Shown one piece after another: positions 9,950 through 21,015 of a stretch of 64,000 nt of DNA. Where the stretch lies: assembly GCA_964034945.1 (NCBI GenBank), contig OZ035960.1, forward strand, positions 46,231,002 through 46,295,001. The letters are read 5' to 3'. This DNA comes from Chrysopilus asiliformis (Eukaryota; Arthropoda; Insecta; Diptera; Rhagionidae). Positions within the stretch are counted from its first letter, which is position 1. Each line of letters starts with the position of its first letter. The notes beneath the pieces were generated by a model, which was not told the DNA's origin, ran no database searches, and was given only the letters and a program-made list of their open reading frames with translations. The position numbers were made by a program, and so were the translations under genes.

Positions 9950-12900
9950 GTAAGTGATTTTCAGTGGCAATTTTGCATACAATAGCACAATCATTACCAT
10001 AGATGACTTTTCATTTATTATGTTTTCAGGTGCTTCATGGCCAGCAATTCTCCCAATGGCATCCGTTTGGATCCCACCGATGGACAGATCGAAGTTCATG
10101 TCCAATATGATGGGTAATTATTGCTAATATTTCTGTAATTACATGAAATTTAAAACACTATTTTAATTCACTAGCTTCGTCGCTTGGTGCGGCAATAACT
10201 ATGCCGGTTTGTGGCTTCCTGATTGCATCGCTTGGCTGGCAGAGTGCGTTCTACTTCACGGGTAAGAAAATTATAAATACTTATGCACTACTATAGTGGA
10301 ACTTGGATAAGTTGGACTTAGGTAAGTGTGAAATCTCTATAACTGGGTTGGATTGCTCGATTCGAGCGTTTCTGAACAGAACTGGGAAACCCCGAGAAGT
10401 GGGATCCGTGGAATGGTCCCGTGAGATCATACTTATCCAGGTTCGACTGTATCGGGTTAGATCGCCAAATAGGTATTAATGGGTTTATATTAAAATTTTA
10501 GTTTCATTTATTTACGTTAGTAACTATTATTTTTGAAATTTAAACCCTACTGATATTTTATGTTGATGAGCAAATGTTGAATCTGATATGGCAATCAGTT
10601 TAACGTAAGGAATTGCGTTTTTTTTAACACCTTGAAACAAAATTAGATCCCAATTTAAAAAAATAAAGAAAAGGAAAGTATCACTTGAAAATTGAATGAC
10701 CAACAAAGAACACGCTTTCACTAATAGACTTTCGGCTGGTAATTTTTCAGCTGAGATTTTCCTTTTTAAAAATTAGGCTCGTCATAGTAAGCTTTAGATT
10801 TTAGAACCCACTGTTTTCTATTGACCTGCAAGCAGCATGGCAAAACTGGCGTATAAAATAGGCACAATTTTTTTTACATATCAGGGCAGTGAAAATTGCT
10901 GTATTGAGCTATACAATCCAATTATTCTTTGCTATGCTGACATTAGAAGATGACTCTGCCTAGCATATAAATTGCCGGGCAATTTGTCCTTAAACCTCGT
11001 CTCCATCATCATACTAATATATAAAAATGAGTTGGTGTCTGTCGGTCTGTCTGTTCCTATTTCACGCAAAAACGGCTGAACCGATTGACTTGAAATTTGG
11101 CGTGAGTGTCTGTGGTAGTTCTGGTTCCGTAGTAGCCCGAGAGGTGGGGGAGTAAGGGGAGGGGGTAAAGTGATCTCGAAACTTAGCTCTTCCTCTATGT
11201 TACCCTTTCGCGGGGAAACTACCGCGCCGATTGGCCTGAAATTTAGCTCCAACATAGACCTTAAAAAAAATTGAAAAAACTTAACCCGGCAACGACGGGT
11301 ATGCAAGCTAGTTAGACAAAAATTGAAATTTTTTCCATGTCCTTTGGATGAAATATCCCGTGCAATGCAGACAGCATTTGTCAGAATTTTTTTTTGATAT
11401 CTGGGGCAAAGCTTGGAAAAAAATGCTGTCATTTTCATGGCAGGCGATGAAAAAAATTCCAATTTATGTCTAATCGAGACGAAGTTTTATATACAGAAAA
11501 TTTCTTACGCAGTGCAACTGAATCTCAGATATCTAAGATTTTAAGGGGGCTGAAATTTGTAAATTAGGAGTATTTGAAACAGCATGGCAATGGAAATCAG
11601 CGTATTTCGCTTACATTTCTGTTGCCCTCCTAATGTTCGCAGGTGATTTTATCCTACTTAGTAGACGCAGGGCAAGTATGTATGGGTCTGCTTTTCAAAT
11701 GCAGTGCAAAGAAATAATTGCCATATGTAAGAAAGGTTTCTTAACCGTTTTACGATATATTTTAAACAGAGTACGGCAACAGGTTTCTTTTTTTTCATTA
11801 AAACCTACTGTTTTTTATTGACCTGCAAGCAGCATGGCAAAAATTGCCCTGCATATAAAATAGGCACAATTTTTTTTTGTTGGAATAGTGCAAAAAATCG
11901 GTAAACAGTCGACAGTTTTTCACATACACTCAAAGGAATGTCTTTCAAAGTTGTTTTTTTAGATACAAGACATAATCTTTATTAAAGTTTGTTTCTGGTT
12001 TTAAAAATGTTCAAATACTCAACTAATTGAACATTTGCTAATTAAATTATCACCTACATGTCAGTTTAAAGTTTTCCAATTAAAATATTTTTTATTAGCC
12101 AAATTCTTGTTAATTTGAGCGAATTTATTGAAATGTTAAATCAGACATGAGAAGATTTTTATAGAAGTCCGATATCGCATTGCTGTGATTGAATTGAAGG
12201 GTTTCAACAAAGGTTTTTGAAAAGATTCATTCTTTTAGTTAGTCGGAACTTTAAAAAAATCGTTTCTTTGACACATTTTGATGATCGATGTTTAGATTAC
12301 AATTAAATTTTATTTTATATTTTTAGGTGGTTTGGGAATAATTTGGTCAATCTGTTGGTTCATATTTGTTTTCGACACGCCAGCATTACATCCAAGAATC
12401 ACATCGGAAGAAAGGAGCGAAATCGAGGATGCTATTGGTACAACCACATCAAAGAAACGTCCAACATTTGTGCCATGGGGTAGTTTATTGACATCTTCTG
12501 CCGTTTGGGCGATTGTAATTACACATGGTTGTTCAGTGTTTGGCTACTATACTGTAGTTAATCAACTTCCAACATATATGACATACATTCTACACTACGA
12601 TATTAAATCGGTAAGGATCAATGGTTTTTCTGATAAGTTTTATGTATTCTTTTGTAACTTTTTATTGTTGATATGAAATCGTTGCATTCGAAATAATGAC
12701 TTTCTTATCTAATCTGTAAATTGTATGGTTATTTGTATAAATTTATTGCGACGCGTTTTGGTTTTTTTCATGTTGTATTTTAATTTCAAAATACATACTT
12801 AATTACGACTCTATCTATTGCAATCAGAATTCGGTTTTTGTTAAAAGTGTGTTTTCTTTGCGTTGAAATTAGAACAAAATCTTCTTTAGAATGAAGTGCT

Positions 12901-15847
12901 TTCAAGACGTCGAAAGAAAATTTCTGATGGACGGACGGACACGCGAAAATCAACATCTTTTGTGATCCCAGACACCCTGATGTAGTTGATTTTTGTGTCC
13001 GACGGTTGCTTCGATCCGTTACAAACCGTATACTAAATTTAATGTACTCCTATATGAGAGGTTTTCCTTCCATAAAATTACATTTTTGAGTTTGGTAATT
13101 GATTTTTCCTTGCGATTTTTGGCTATTTTTATACCCGTACACTCTCGAAAAAATGGAGTCGATTACGCACCGAAAGGGAGTTTGAGGGAGTCCATCACCT
13201 ATTGGAGAAAATCGAGCACCGGGTTCACAACAATTCCTTATGGGTGTTAATTTTTAACAATTTTTCGGTGTTAAACCAACTTATTAGATGGCCCAAAAAA
13301 AACCTCGCAAATTCTCTTTTTTTGCAAGCATTTGAGATGTTTGATTTTTTTTCGTGTTTCCAAAGTTAATATTGACTTGTTAAAAAACTTTTCTTGCTTG
13401 TGTCTCTGCCGGGACTCGAACACGGGACCTGTCGAATTGTAAACCATTTGCCTTCCCAATAGGCTGTTGAAGCCAATTGGCAAGCCTCTTCTAAACGTGA
13501 ACGCCCTTTACAATTAAATAACGCCTAAAAGGAGTTGTAGTGAATTTTTGACTCCTTTTCGGAGTTCATTTAAAATTTAGGTCAAAACGGTGTTAAATTG
13601 AATATTTAGCTCCGTAAAATAAAAATTTAAAAATAACTCCGCGCTACGGTGTTAAACTTTTAGCTATGTTTTCAGGCGGAGTTAATTCGTCCCCGGATTT
13701 TTTCGAGAGTGTATGGTGAAACCAAAGGGTATACTAACTTTGCCTTACCGTTTGTAACGCCAAGATCCCATCACACACAAAAATGAATAACACCAGTGTG
13801 TTTAGAATGATAAAAAAAAGGTTGAATTTTGCATGTCCGTCCGTCTGTCCGTCCGTCTGTCCGTCCGTCCGTCCGTCTGTCCGTCCGTCTATCCGTCCGT
13901 CTGTCCGTCCGTCTGTCCGTCCGTCTGTCCATCCGTCTGTCTGTCTGTGGCGCGGATTGCGGGCGCACGGATTGAGCTAGAGACTTGAAATTTTGCACAG
14001 ATCCGTTTTTCGTAAAATACAAGGCTAAGTTCGGTAATGGGCAAAAATGGTCCATTATGAGGGGTACCCCCCATACGAATGAGATCGTATTTTGCGAATT
14101 TCTTAAAGACGGTGCATCTTATCAAAAAAGTGCAAGAACAAAAGTTGTTTAGGATACGATAAAACTTCCATACATCAAAATTCGATTGGAACAAGTTTCA
14201 AAAAAATCTTATTGGAAAGTTTGATTTCAAACTGAAATTTTGATACAACTGTTCGCCGTTCATTTAAATCACCATACGGGTTTTCAATAATTGCCAGATT
14301 GGCAATTATAGCTTTTGTTATGTTTTCTATTGGCTGTTGAGAAATTGAAGTCCTGTACATAAATCGAAGCTTTTTTAGAGCTTCAAAAAAGAACATAAAC
14401 TGACTGCGTTTAGAGCACGAGACTTTACTTTTTGAAATCTTTTCGAACACCTATTTCAGAATATTTTTTATGGCAGTTTTTTCAATATTTTTAAAAAAGT
14501 TTTCATGTTCCAATTTTACCTAAAAATCTGATTGTTAAAATGTTTTTCGTTACAAAAGATTTCTTGAAGTATTTTTCGTTTTGGGATATCCAAAAAAATA
14601 CGTCACTCTACAGAACCCCCTCCCCCGCCCTTATCGGTCAAAAGTGTCATGTATTTCCCCACATGCATGTTTGACATCTAGAACTTTTCTTTGCATTAAA
14701 AAAAAGCATAAATAGTATACGGAAAAACTTGCATAACACAAATTCTATCTACTGACAAAGTTTGATTGATTCGTTTTACGTATTATCGGAAGTTGCATAA
14801 TTTTTAATTATGCTGACTTTTATTCAAATCTTTGTTTATTAATTTTAATTGAAATTTACATTGTACAACAATATTTACTAGAATATTACATCAATCTTAA
14901 TTTAATCTACAAATAACCAATTTGATCAAGATCTATTTAAAAAAAAAAACAGAGTTGTTGAATAATAATTTGTAAGTTTGCGGTTGTAAATACTTTTTGC
15001 TATTGATTAGATTGAATAATAGATTGCATTTAATTCAATTGCAATTTATAAAAAAAGTTCTGAAAATTTCATGTCAATTGTAGAATTTTCGTTAAATTAA
15101 TTTTTTTCAAGAGCATAAAAACATCAAATTTATTATACATTTTTTCTGATACTTTTAGAATGGACTTTTATCATCCCTTCCGTATCTTGGCAAATACTTA
15201 ATGGCACTTGCAGCTTCTTGGTTAGCAGACTCTTTGAGACGTTCCGGCCGACTGACAACAACAGCAGTTAGAAAGATTTTCACTTCATTTGGTAAAATAG
15301 TTTTGTTAACACATCTCTCAAGAAATGTTATAATTAATGTTATTTTTGTAGCTGTTCTCCCACCTGGTATTCTGATGATCATTCAGGTTTATCTTGGTCA
15401 CGATAAGGCCTGGTCAGTTGCAATTTTCACAATTGCACTAACACTCAATGGAGCTGTGACTGGAGGATATCTAGGCAATGGGCTTGATATTGCACCAAAT
15501 TTCAGTGGAACGATATTCGGTATGGCAAACACTCTGTCATCAATTGGAGGATTCCTGTCTACATTCATGGTCGGAACGTTAACATATAATAATGTAAAGA
15601 TTTTTGAAAACCCATTTTTTTCTTACTTATTAATTATTTATAATATTTTTTTTAGCAACAATACGCACAATGGCAAATCATCTTCTGGGTATTGGCATTC
15701 ACATACATTCTTGGTGCCGTTGTTTATACGTTGCTTGGCAGTGGAGTTCTGCAGTCATGGAATAATCCAGAAGAAAAGCAGCAAGTGACTGATTTTGAGC
15801 CAGAAGAAAATGTTCCACTTAAAAATAACAAATCCATCACCGCTTAA
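9539..15847 (+). CDS. SLC17-type MFS transporter (5' exon missing)
   Basis: Spliced gene of seven visible coding exons: 9539-9949, 10030-10113, 10175-10261, 12327-12610, 15159-15291, 15352-15593 and 15656-15847. All introns have GT-AG ends and the reading phases match, giving 476 residues to a TAA stop; family members are usually 450-500. The first visible residues, HISCRQVLNFMVILGFMLNY, are the first membrane helix. An extracellular loop follows with two N-glycosylation sites (NTT, NAT), then the MFS loop GGRLAELIGGRRVFG, and later NGLLSSLPYLGKY. About twelve helices are expected. SLC17 proteins are plasma-membrane, vesicular or lysosomal symporters of organic anions or phosphate; the substrate here cannot be told from sequence. 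The cytosolic tail is acidic. The first exon, which must end in phase 1, was not found. Sialin-like versus phosphate-cotransporter-like is undecided. Confidence 0.93.
10030..10113 (+). CDS. Transporter exon b
   Basis: Acceptor TTTTCAG ends at 10029, donor GTAATT at 10114. Continues in phase with GASWPAILPMASVWIPPMDR, the conserved family segment between helices 4 and 5 (GAxxPA...W.PP.(D/E)RS). Ends in phase 1. Confidence 0.92.
10175..10261 (+). CDS. Transporter exon c
   Basis: Acceptor ...CACTAG ends at 10174, donor GTAAGA at 10262. Encodes the glycine-rich helix SSLGAAITMPVCGFLIASLG and the WQSAFYF segment that precedes helix 6. Ends in phase 1. Confidence 0.92.
10294..10449. mobile_element. 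pogo/Tigger-like MITE in transporter intron
   Basis: 156 bp. The right end, complemented, reads CAGTCGAACCTGGATAAG; the left end reads TAGTGGAACTTGGATAAG. Both are flanked by TA (10292-10293 and 10450-10451). CAGT-initial ends with TA duplication fit the pogo branch of Tc1/mariner. The same right end appears alone near 20124-20152. Confidence 0.7.
10793..10873 (+). repeat. 80-bp dispersed direct repeat, copy 1
   Basis: Contains CTATTGACCTGCAAGCAGC and GGCAAAA, closing with TATAAAATAGGCACAATT. A second copy lies at 11800-11880 in the same intron. Family unknown. Confidence 0.65.
11009..11311 (+). mobile_element. Helitron H2 (303 bp) in transporter intron
   Basis: Starts TCATACTAATATATAAAAAT at 11009 after an A and ends CTAG at 11308-11311 before a T, with the CCCGGCAACGACGGG hairpin just upstream of the end. 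It has a short degenerate (CTGT)n near the 5' end and only two of the internal modules seen in H1 and H4. No coding capacity. Confidence 0.85.
11800..11880 (+). repeat. 80-bp dispersed direct repeat, copy 2
   Basis: Second copy of the repeat at 10793-10873, same orientation, with a few substitutions and a small insertion after GGCAAAA. The two lie on either side of Helitron H2, but the spacing is too large for them to be its target duplications. Confidence 0.65.
12327..12610 (+). CDS. Transporter exon d
   Basis: Acceptor TTTTTAG ends at 12326, donor GTAAGG at 12611. Encodes helix 6 (GLGIIWSICWFIFVF), the central cytosolic loop with the HPRITSEERSEIE motif, and helix 7 (ending near YYTVVNQLPTYM). 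Ends in phase 0. Confidence 0.93.
12925..13070 (-). mobile_element. DINE-1-like fragment, subfamily B (B4)
   Basis: GGACGGACGGACACGCG followed by an ACACCCTGATGTAGTTGATT block and GTTACAAACCGTATACTAAA matches the 5'-terminal part of subfamily B copies at 51200-51290 and 19240-19330 (reverse orientation). Truncated. Confidence 0.6.
13140..13711. mobile_element. 572-bp TA-flanked MITE inside A1
   Basis: Terminal inverted repeats CACTCTCGAAAAAAT at both ends, flanked by TA (13138-13139 and 13712-13713). Other A copies (24513, 57447, 61087) read straight through CCCGTATGGTG, showing the empty site. Contains a tRNA-like segment at 13401-13490 and several GGAGTT...GTGTTAA motifs. No coding region. 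Confidence 0.85.
13401..13490 (-). other. tRNA-like sequence (SINE head or relic)
   Basis: On the minus strand a box B-like GTGTTCGAGTCC and a box A-like TTGCCAATTGG lie about 60 bases apart, with GCC/GGC pairing near box A. The acceptor stem does not pair, so this is not a functional tRNA gene. It may be part of a tRNA-derived SINE captured in the MITE. Confidence 0.4.
13834..13949 (+). repeat. GTCC/GTCT microsatellite of A1
   Basis: Tetranucleotide array of mixed TCCG and TCTG units, the central microsatellite of the DINE-1-like element. All open frames across it are repeat artefacts. Confidence 0.9.
15159..15291 (+). CDS. Transporter exon e
   Basis: Acceptor ACTTTTAG ends at 15158, donor GTAAAA at 15292. 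Encodes NGLLSSLPYLGKYLMALAAS, a strongly conserved SLC17 helix 8 block, then a basic loop (DSLRRSGRLTTTAVRK). Ends in phase 1. Confidence 0.92.
15352..15593 (+). CDS. Transporter exon f
   Basis: Acceptor TTTTTGTAG ends at 15351, donor GTAAAG at 15594. Encodes helices 9-11: PGILMIIQVYLG, the NGAVTGGYLGNGLDIAPNFS segment, and GTIFGMANTLSSIGGFLST, all typical of the C-terminal half of the family. Ends in phase 0. Confidence 0.93.
15656..15847 (+). CDS. Transporter exon g (last)
   Basis: Acceptor TTTTTTTAG ends at 15655. Encodes QQYAQWQIIFWVLAFTYILG (helix 12), then an acidic tail (NNPEEKQQ, FEPEENVPL) and TAA at 15845-15847. Confidence 0.93.
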   Translation, partial: QQYAQWQIIFWVLAFTYILGAVVYTLLGSGVLQSWNNPEEKQQVTDFEPEENVPLKNNKSITA

Positions 15848-16515
15848 ACTTAACGGAGGATCCTAAAAGCCAAATTAGCCAAATTTTTGTTACTAATTTT
15901 TTTTTAGCGCGCCAATGTCAAATGACACGACAAAATTATCCACCATTAACTAATGACATTTAACCTTTGTATATAAATAATTTGTAACTAAAATGAAAGG
16001 TTCTAGACTTAAAATAGTAAGGAATGCCCATAACATAGCAAGTTCTTGAGATTTTATTGTAAAGGACTGAATGAACATTTATAGGCCTCAAATTGAGACG
16101 TTTAAGTAAGTTGGATGAGTTATTTGTCGCTTAATCAGAACTTAAAATCGCCACTTTATTTTAAAGTTGTTGCTTTAAACTTAATTTTTTCCCCCTTATG
16201 TGTTGCCTTAAATATTTTTGGAGGTTTTGAAAGACTTAAATTTAAAACAAAATGATCATGATTAAAATAATTAATTTATTCAAACTTTAACTGTGAATTG
16301 TTGATAGTATTTTATTAATTTAAAATATTTTTCGACAAATAGTTTTACTACTCTTTCTGTTATATTTTTTCTAATTTAATTAAGGAAATCTCCTTAAAAA
16401 CTCTGTTATACGATTAGTTAAGGATTTTTATAATCTATCCAGGGATTATACGAGCATAAAATCTGTGTGTTTTAAATAAAATTCTGAATAAAGAACGTTT
16501 CAAAATAAATAAACT
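15848..16515 (+). promoter_or_regulatory. Transporter 3' UTR with poly(A) signals
   Basis: AT-rich sequence after the stop codon. Two AATAAA hexamers at 16475-16480 and 16487-16492, in the context TTTTAAATAAAATTCTGAAT, are the best polyadenylation signals. The exact cleavage site is not determinable from sequence. Confidence 0.5.
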
Positions 16516-17627
16516 CTTCTAACATTTTGTTAATCAGTGATGTTAAATATTTTAGTGTAAAAAAATTCAATATAATTCCAACAAAAAAAAAATAAATAAA
16601 TAAAAATTAGCTATCTATTTCTGGCAATGCGTTAGAAATTTGCTCGTATAACCATTGCGTATAGATTTTTTAATATTAATTTACTTTTTAAGATAAGTTT
16701 ATTTAGTTATATCCAAAAAAATGTTTTAGAAAAAATTTGTGCTACGATACTTATAATGTACATTGATCGACTATTTTGGAGCATGTGACTTAAGAGCAGA
16801 AATTTTTTAGATGTCTAAAGAATTATTCATATTTAATAATTTAAATAAGACATGAAAGTGTAATAATTATTTTTTATAAATAAATTTTATACAATATAGA
16901 TTAATGTGAGTATTGTTTTAAACGTGCCCATGTAAATTAACCCATGTAAAGAAGAAATTCAATGTTTATTTTGAAGATGGTCTTCAATGGATTCGAAACT
17001 TAATGCTTCCTAAATCATTTTTCACTTTTTGTATTTACATTACATTAGTTAAAAATATTTGATCATTGCGGGTGGGAAATTTGGCACTTCTGAATATAAT
17101 TTTCTGACAATATTGTGTCTACAAACCACAGAACTATATAACATAGAACAACTGTCACCATACAAAGCTCTGCTGAAAAATTGTCCCAAAAGTATTTCCC
17201 TCTTTATCGTACTTGAACGCATCGACTGAACTGTATAAGGTCGCGAAATTCAAATTTAGTTTGCCGCGAAATTCAAATTTCACAAGTTTGATACTAACTT
17301 TAGGCGCAAACAAATAACTTTACGCGCCAACACCATTCACAAAGTCTATTTTCCTTTGACAGCTCACGGTTAAAACGAGAGGACTATATTTATTTTCATA
17401 CGGTTATCTTGCTCTTACTTGACTCGTTTTGATTCACTGAACTGTATTGAAATGGGACCATTTGAGACAGCAAATCGAGCGATCTAGTATATCTATGCTA
17501 CAAACATTATAGGGCTGTATCGCTTACTACGTTTAAAAGGGCTTAAAGAATTTATTTTGCAATTTGCTACGGGAAAATGGAATTTTTTTATAAGTTGCTT
17601 GAAACGGTATCTTAATAATTATTTACA
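16516..17627. other. Non-coding stretch, nothing recognised
   Basis: AT-rich intergenic DNA downstream of the transporter. A short direct duplication of CCGCGAAATTCAAATTT occurs near 17243 and 17262. No gene seen. Confidence 0.4.
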
Positions 17628-18175
17628 AACATAAGAAAAGCTACAATTGCCAGTGGCCAATACTTTATAGGGCAACAAAATTTTCATTTGTGTTGGAGAG
17701 GGGGAAAGGATTGGTTCGATTGGAGTTTGAGGTATGGAACGGTTACGTAAAATTATATTTTAAACACATTTCGTCTTTATAAATTTTCCCATATTTTGCA
17801 TCGTTTTCGAGACAATAGAAAAAATGATATCAAGTTGTATGAGGGAGGGGGAAGGAATAGTCCAACTAGATTTTGATGTATAGATAAGTGATGTAAAATC
17901 ATATTTTAAACATATTTTATTTAAATAAACTTTTTAATACGATTTACCGTTTTTGAGAAAATTGTGAAAAAAACTGGTTCGGTAGTATGGAAGATGGGGA
18001 AAGGCTTGGTACGATTTGGCACGTTCAAGAACTTAGCCTTGCCATTTATGGCAAACGCAACTATACAAAGTTTCAAGTCTCTAACTCAATCCTTTCAAAA
18101 GTTATTGTAATCACGGACAGACAGACAGACAGACAGAAGAACATGCGGAAATCATCTGATCCAGGCATTAAATAG
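17628..18175 (-). mobile_element. DINE-1-like element, subfamily B (B1)
   Basis: The + strand begins AACATAAGAAAAGCTACAAT with the hairpin TTGCCAGTGGCCAA (3' end of the element). It then runs through two GGGGAAAGGATTGGT-type modules, the block AAGTTTCAAGTCTCTAACTC, and a short (ACAG)n array at 18116-18134. Same layout as family A in reverse orientation, with diverged sequence. The TATACCC-type end is lost. Confidence 0.65.
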
Positions 18176-19229
18176 TCGAGTCGGGCAAAAAAGATTTGCT
18201 GTTGCTTTATTTTATTTTAATCCAAAGAAACTATAAATTACCGATTTTGACGAACCCTGCAATACACTTAAGGTTTGAAGCTTAGCTCAAGAGTTATTAT
18301 GGCTAAAAACCTGTAGACGCTTAGCTTTTTTGTGGTTGTATTACATTTAAAGCATATACAGCAGCGCCAATTTGATTAGACACCATTGAATGTATTGAGC
18401 TTTCGCTATTGGTTTACACGGCAAAGTATTATTTTGCTACACAATTTACATAGAAACGCGATCTTGGGAAATCAGTGAAATATTTTAAACGAGTTTATAT
18501 TCATGCCTCGTCATTCTCATATGACAACCAACCCACACATAGCCATTAGGAATTCATGTATCGCGCATGTTCATAACTTTTATAGGTCCATAAAAATGAA
18601 AAAAAGGGTAAAAAGTATGAAAAGTTTAGTAGGGATGAAATAAAGGATGGTAGGACTATGGTAGCTTAGAACGGTAAATTTTCTGGAATGAATGGAATGG
18701 GGTGAAATGGGATGAGACGGTGATATGAAACTAGCGTATCATGCAAAGTATATGGGAAGGTTGGAAAGTGTGGCTTTTAGAATAAGAATAGGGGATGCTG
18801 TCGGAGAAATGACTTCAATGGAATACAAAATAAATTATAATTTAACCAATAAGGGTTGAACAGGAATTGTAATGCAGAGAGGGATGTAAATTTCATTTGC
18901 AGTATTGCTCTGTGTGAGTTTTTTTTATATCGCAGGTCCGGAGACTGTAGCTGCAGTTGATGGTAAATGGTAAGTAAGTAGATGCAGGTAGAAGAATCTG
19001 TCTTAGTATAAACTCGAAGGGTTGATAGCTAGTTAGCGGTGAGGGTGGCTATTGATTTTGCACATGCACAAAGAATAATTTTTTTTGTTCAGTGCTCATG
19101 AGAAGCACATACTGAAATTATGGGAAGAAAATGTTTCTTGTGGCTAATTGGATTTTTAAAGATTTCAGGTAGAGATAGAATTTTTATTTAGTAAAAAAAA
19201 TCTTTTGTTATAATTACGTTTTTATACTG
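18176..19229. other. Non-coding stretch, nothing recognised
   Basis: Unique-looking sequence with a purine-rich part (18600-18900). No open frame with recognisable similarity. Confidence 0.4.
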
Positions 19230-19389
19230 TATATATAATCTAAGAGTATATTAGATTTAGCATACCGTTTGTAACGCATCTAACCAATCACCGGACACAG
19301 AAATGAACCACACCAGGGTGTTAGGAATGATTAAAGATTTTGATTTCCGCATGTTCGCCTGTTTGTCTGTCTGTCTATCTGTCTGTCTA

Positions 19390-19431
<42 letters not shown>

Positions 19432-19545
19432 CGTCTGTTCACTCGGAACATTCCAACAAGTAGAAATTTTTAAATAAACATTTTGTCTGTCATCATATAG
19501 AGTATTTTACCTGGGAATTGTAGCTTTTGTTATGTTTTTAAAAAA
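19230..19545 (+). mobile_element. DINE-1-like fragment, subfamily B (B3)
   Basis: CATACCGTTTGTAACGCATC, a CACACCAGGGTGTTAGGAAT block and a (CTGT)n array (about 19361-19430) correspond to the 5' half. The middle is deleted, and the 3' end GGAATTGTAGCTTTTGTTAT follows at about 19515-19535. Confidence 0.6.
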
Positions 19546-19683
19546 GTTTGAACTTACGAAAATTTTGAAATTTTTTGTGATAGCGGATCAGCGAGCAGTT
19601 GTTACTAGTTGATTTCAGTCTGGATCTTTCAAGAATGGACAAATTAATGTTAGTAGAAAAAAATCTCTTTTAAAAGAGTTATT

Positions 19684-19770
19684 CCAAGCAGCATTTATGT
19701 CAACTATGGCGTTAACGGTTAACATAATTGATCACGACGTATGTCGATCATAAATGCTGATTGGGACTTT
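19684..19770. repeat. Small palindromic element (possible MITE)
   Basis: AAGCAGCATTTATG on the left is mirrored by CATAAATGCTGATTGG on the right, with a second inner inverted pair around ATCACGACGTATGTCGAT. No clear target duplication. Confidence 0.4.
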
Positions 19771-20119
19771 TTTTTATAAAGCGAAATTTGAAAAATTGAG
19801 TTCTTCAAAACATAATTTCAAACTACAAGGCAAACTCGTTAATGTGAACAGGATAAAGTCAAAATTGAATCTCTAGGCTGAAGATAAGGAGTTTTCTTGC
19901 AGAATCTTTATAATTTGTAAACAAAAACGAAGGGGGTTAAGTATATACTTTAAAAAATGAGTTTTGTTTTCATTAATATATATTTATGTCATCTTAGGAC
20001 ACTAGAATACTGGCTATAACGTTTACAAAAAACCTAAAATAATATTAAAACATGAAAAATTATTTTGCAATATCGCTAGTATTTTTAGGAACTTGTAATG
20101 TATTTCAAAATTCCTATAC

Positions 20120-20340
20120 TCTTTCCCAGGTCCACCTTATTCAGGTTCGACTATATCGAAGATATAACAGCAGAGCCCAGCGACCCCGAAAACCCCCTAA
20201 TGCTGGTTTACTGAAGGAAACAAGAGAAAAAGGATATTTGTGTTATCCTTGCAAGACTTTCCGCTTCGAATTTTGAAATTCTGCAACCAGATTCATGATC
20301 AGCGACCCCGAAACTCCCCTAGTGACATTTCTCAGCCTCG
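20120..20340 (+). repeat. Dispersed repeat family E, copy 1
   Basis: Shares AGCGACCCCGAAAACCCCCT, AAAAAGGATATTTGTGTTAT and TTCGAATTTTGAAATTC with the copies at 53430-53765 and 56990-57240. Contains two partial modules about 120 bp apart. A solo pogo-like end (CAGGTTCGACTATA) lies at its left edge. Class unknown. Confidence 0.55.
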
Positions 20341-20577
20341 TGACGGGTAAGTTTCATGGTAAAAAAAACAATGTTTTAAATCCAACAACCCCCTATCCGC
20401 CAGCCATTTACTTCTTCAGTGGCGGAATGTCGAAAAATCACGCCTTAGTGAGCGTCCACATTATGGATTGAATATGCTGTGAAAATTTCAGATTTCTAGC
20501 TACAGAGATTTGGGCTGGGCGTTGATGCGGCAGTTGTGACAAATGATATTATATAAATAGATAGTAGTAACGGTCTT

Positions 20578-21015
20578 ACAAAGAGGGGGAGGGGTAGATA
20601 CAAGTGGTGAAAATTTTCTTTGAAGAATGACCAATCTTGCGATGAAAACCGGAACTAAATCCCTGTTGCAGGATATAGCAGGTGAGGGGTTTACAGAGAG
20701 AGGACGGAATAGATATTAGAGGGTGAAACTTTTTCTTAGGGGCTGATGCATTTAATTATGAAAATCGGCTACGAATCCTTTCAGCGCATCAAAAAATGTT
20801 AGGGAAAGGGTATCAAAAGAGAAAGGGGAGGTGAATAAAAAGTATCCTATCCTCCATTCTGTATGTAACTCTATCCGAGCGCAAAATTTAATCGAAACCG
20901 GTTGCGTGCTTCACGCTGAATGGTTCTGAAGAAACTGAATGTTTCTTCCTGCATCAGGAAGAAACATTCAGACAGACAAACAGAAATTGTAGTTTTATTA
21001 TATGTATAGATTTTA
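20578..21015 (+). repeat. Tandem-module repeat (family G) with hairpin
   Basis: Three degenerate modules of about 90-110 bp, each opening with a purine-rich AGAGGGGGAGGGG-like run and closing with ATGAAAACCGG.../AATCGAAACCGG. They are followed by the 17-bp perfect hairpin (20935-20971) and ACAGACAAACAGAAATTG. The layout resembles the Helitron copies (G-rich module, CAGA run, AT-rich end), but termini are not resolved. Confidence 0.45.
20935..20971. repeat. Perfect 17-bp stem hairpin with 3-nt loop
   Basis: CTGAATGTTTCTTCCTG, loop CAT, then the exact complement CAGGAAGAAACATTCAG. It sits just before a short ACAGACA run at the end of repeat family G. Confidence 0.9.

Larger units (their letters stand above)
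13130..14326 (+). mobile_element. DINE-1-like element A1, split by a MITE
   Basis: Starts TATACCCGTA at 13130, is interrupted by the MITE at 13140-13711, then continues TATGGTGAAACC...GGGTATA, a TTTGTAACGCC block, a (GTCC/GTCT)n microsatellite (13834-13949) and a 3' hairpin AATTGCCA-gat-TGGCAATT near 14290. This order (TATACCC/GGGTATA inverted repeat, microsatellite, 3' hairpin) is that of Drosophila INE-1/DINE-1 Helentron derivatives. Located in transporter intron 4. Confidence 0.75.

Noticed and set aside
10932..11462. 176-codon minus-strand frame
   Set aside because: Runs across Helitron H2 and intron sequence of the plus-strand transporter; no domain.
13401..13490. Functional tRNA gene
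   Set aside because: Box A and box B are present but the acceptor stem does not pair; listed only as tRNA-like.
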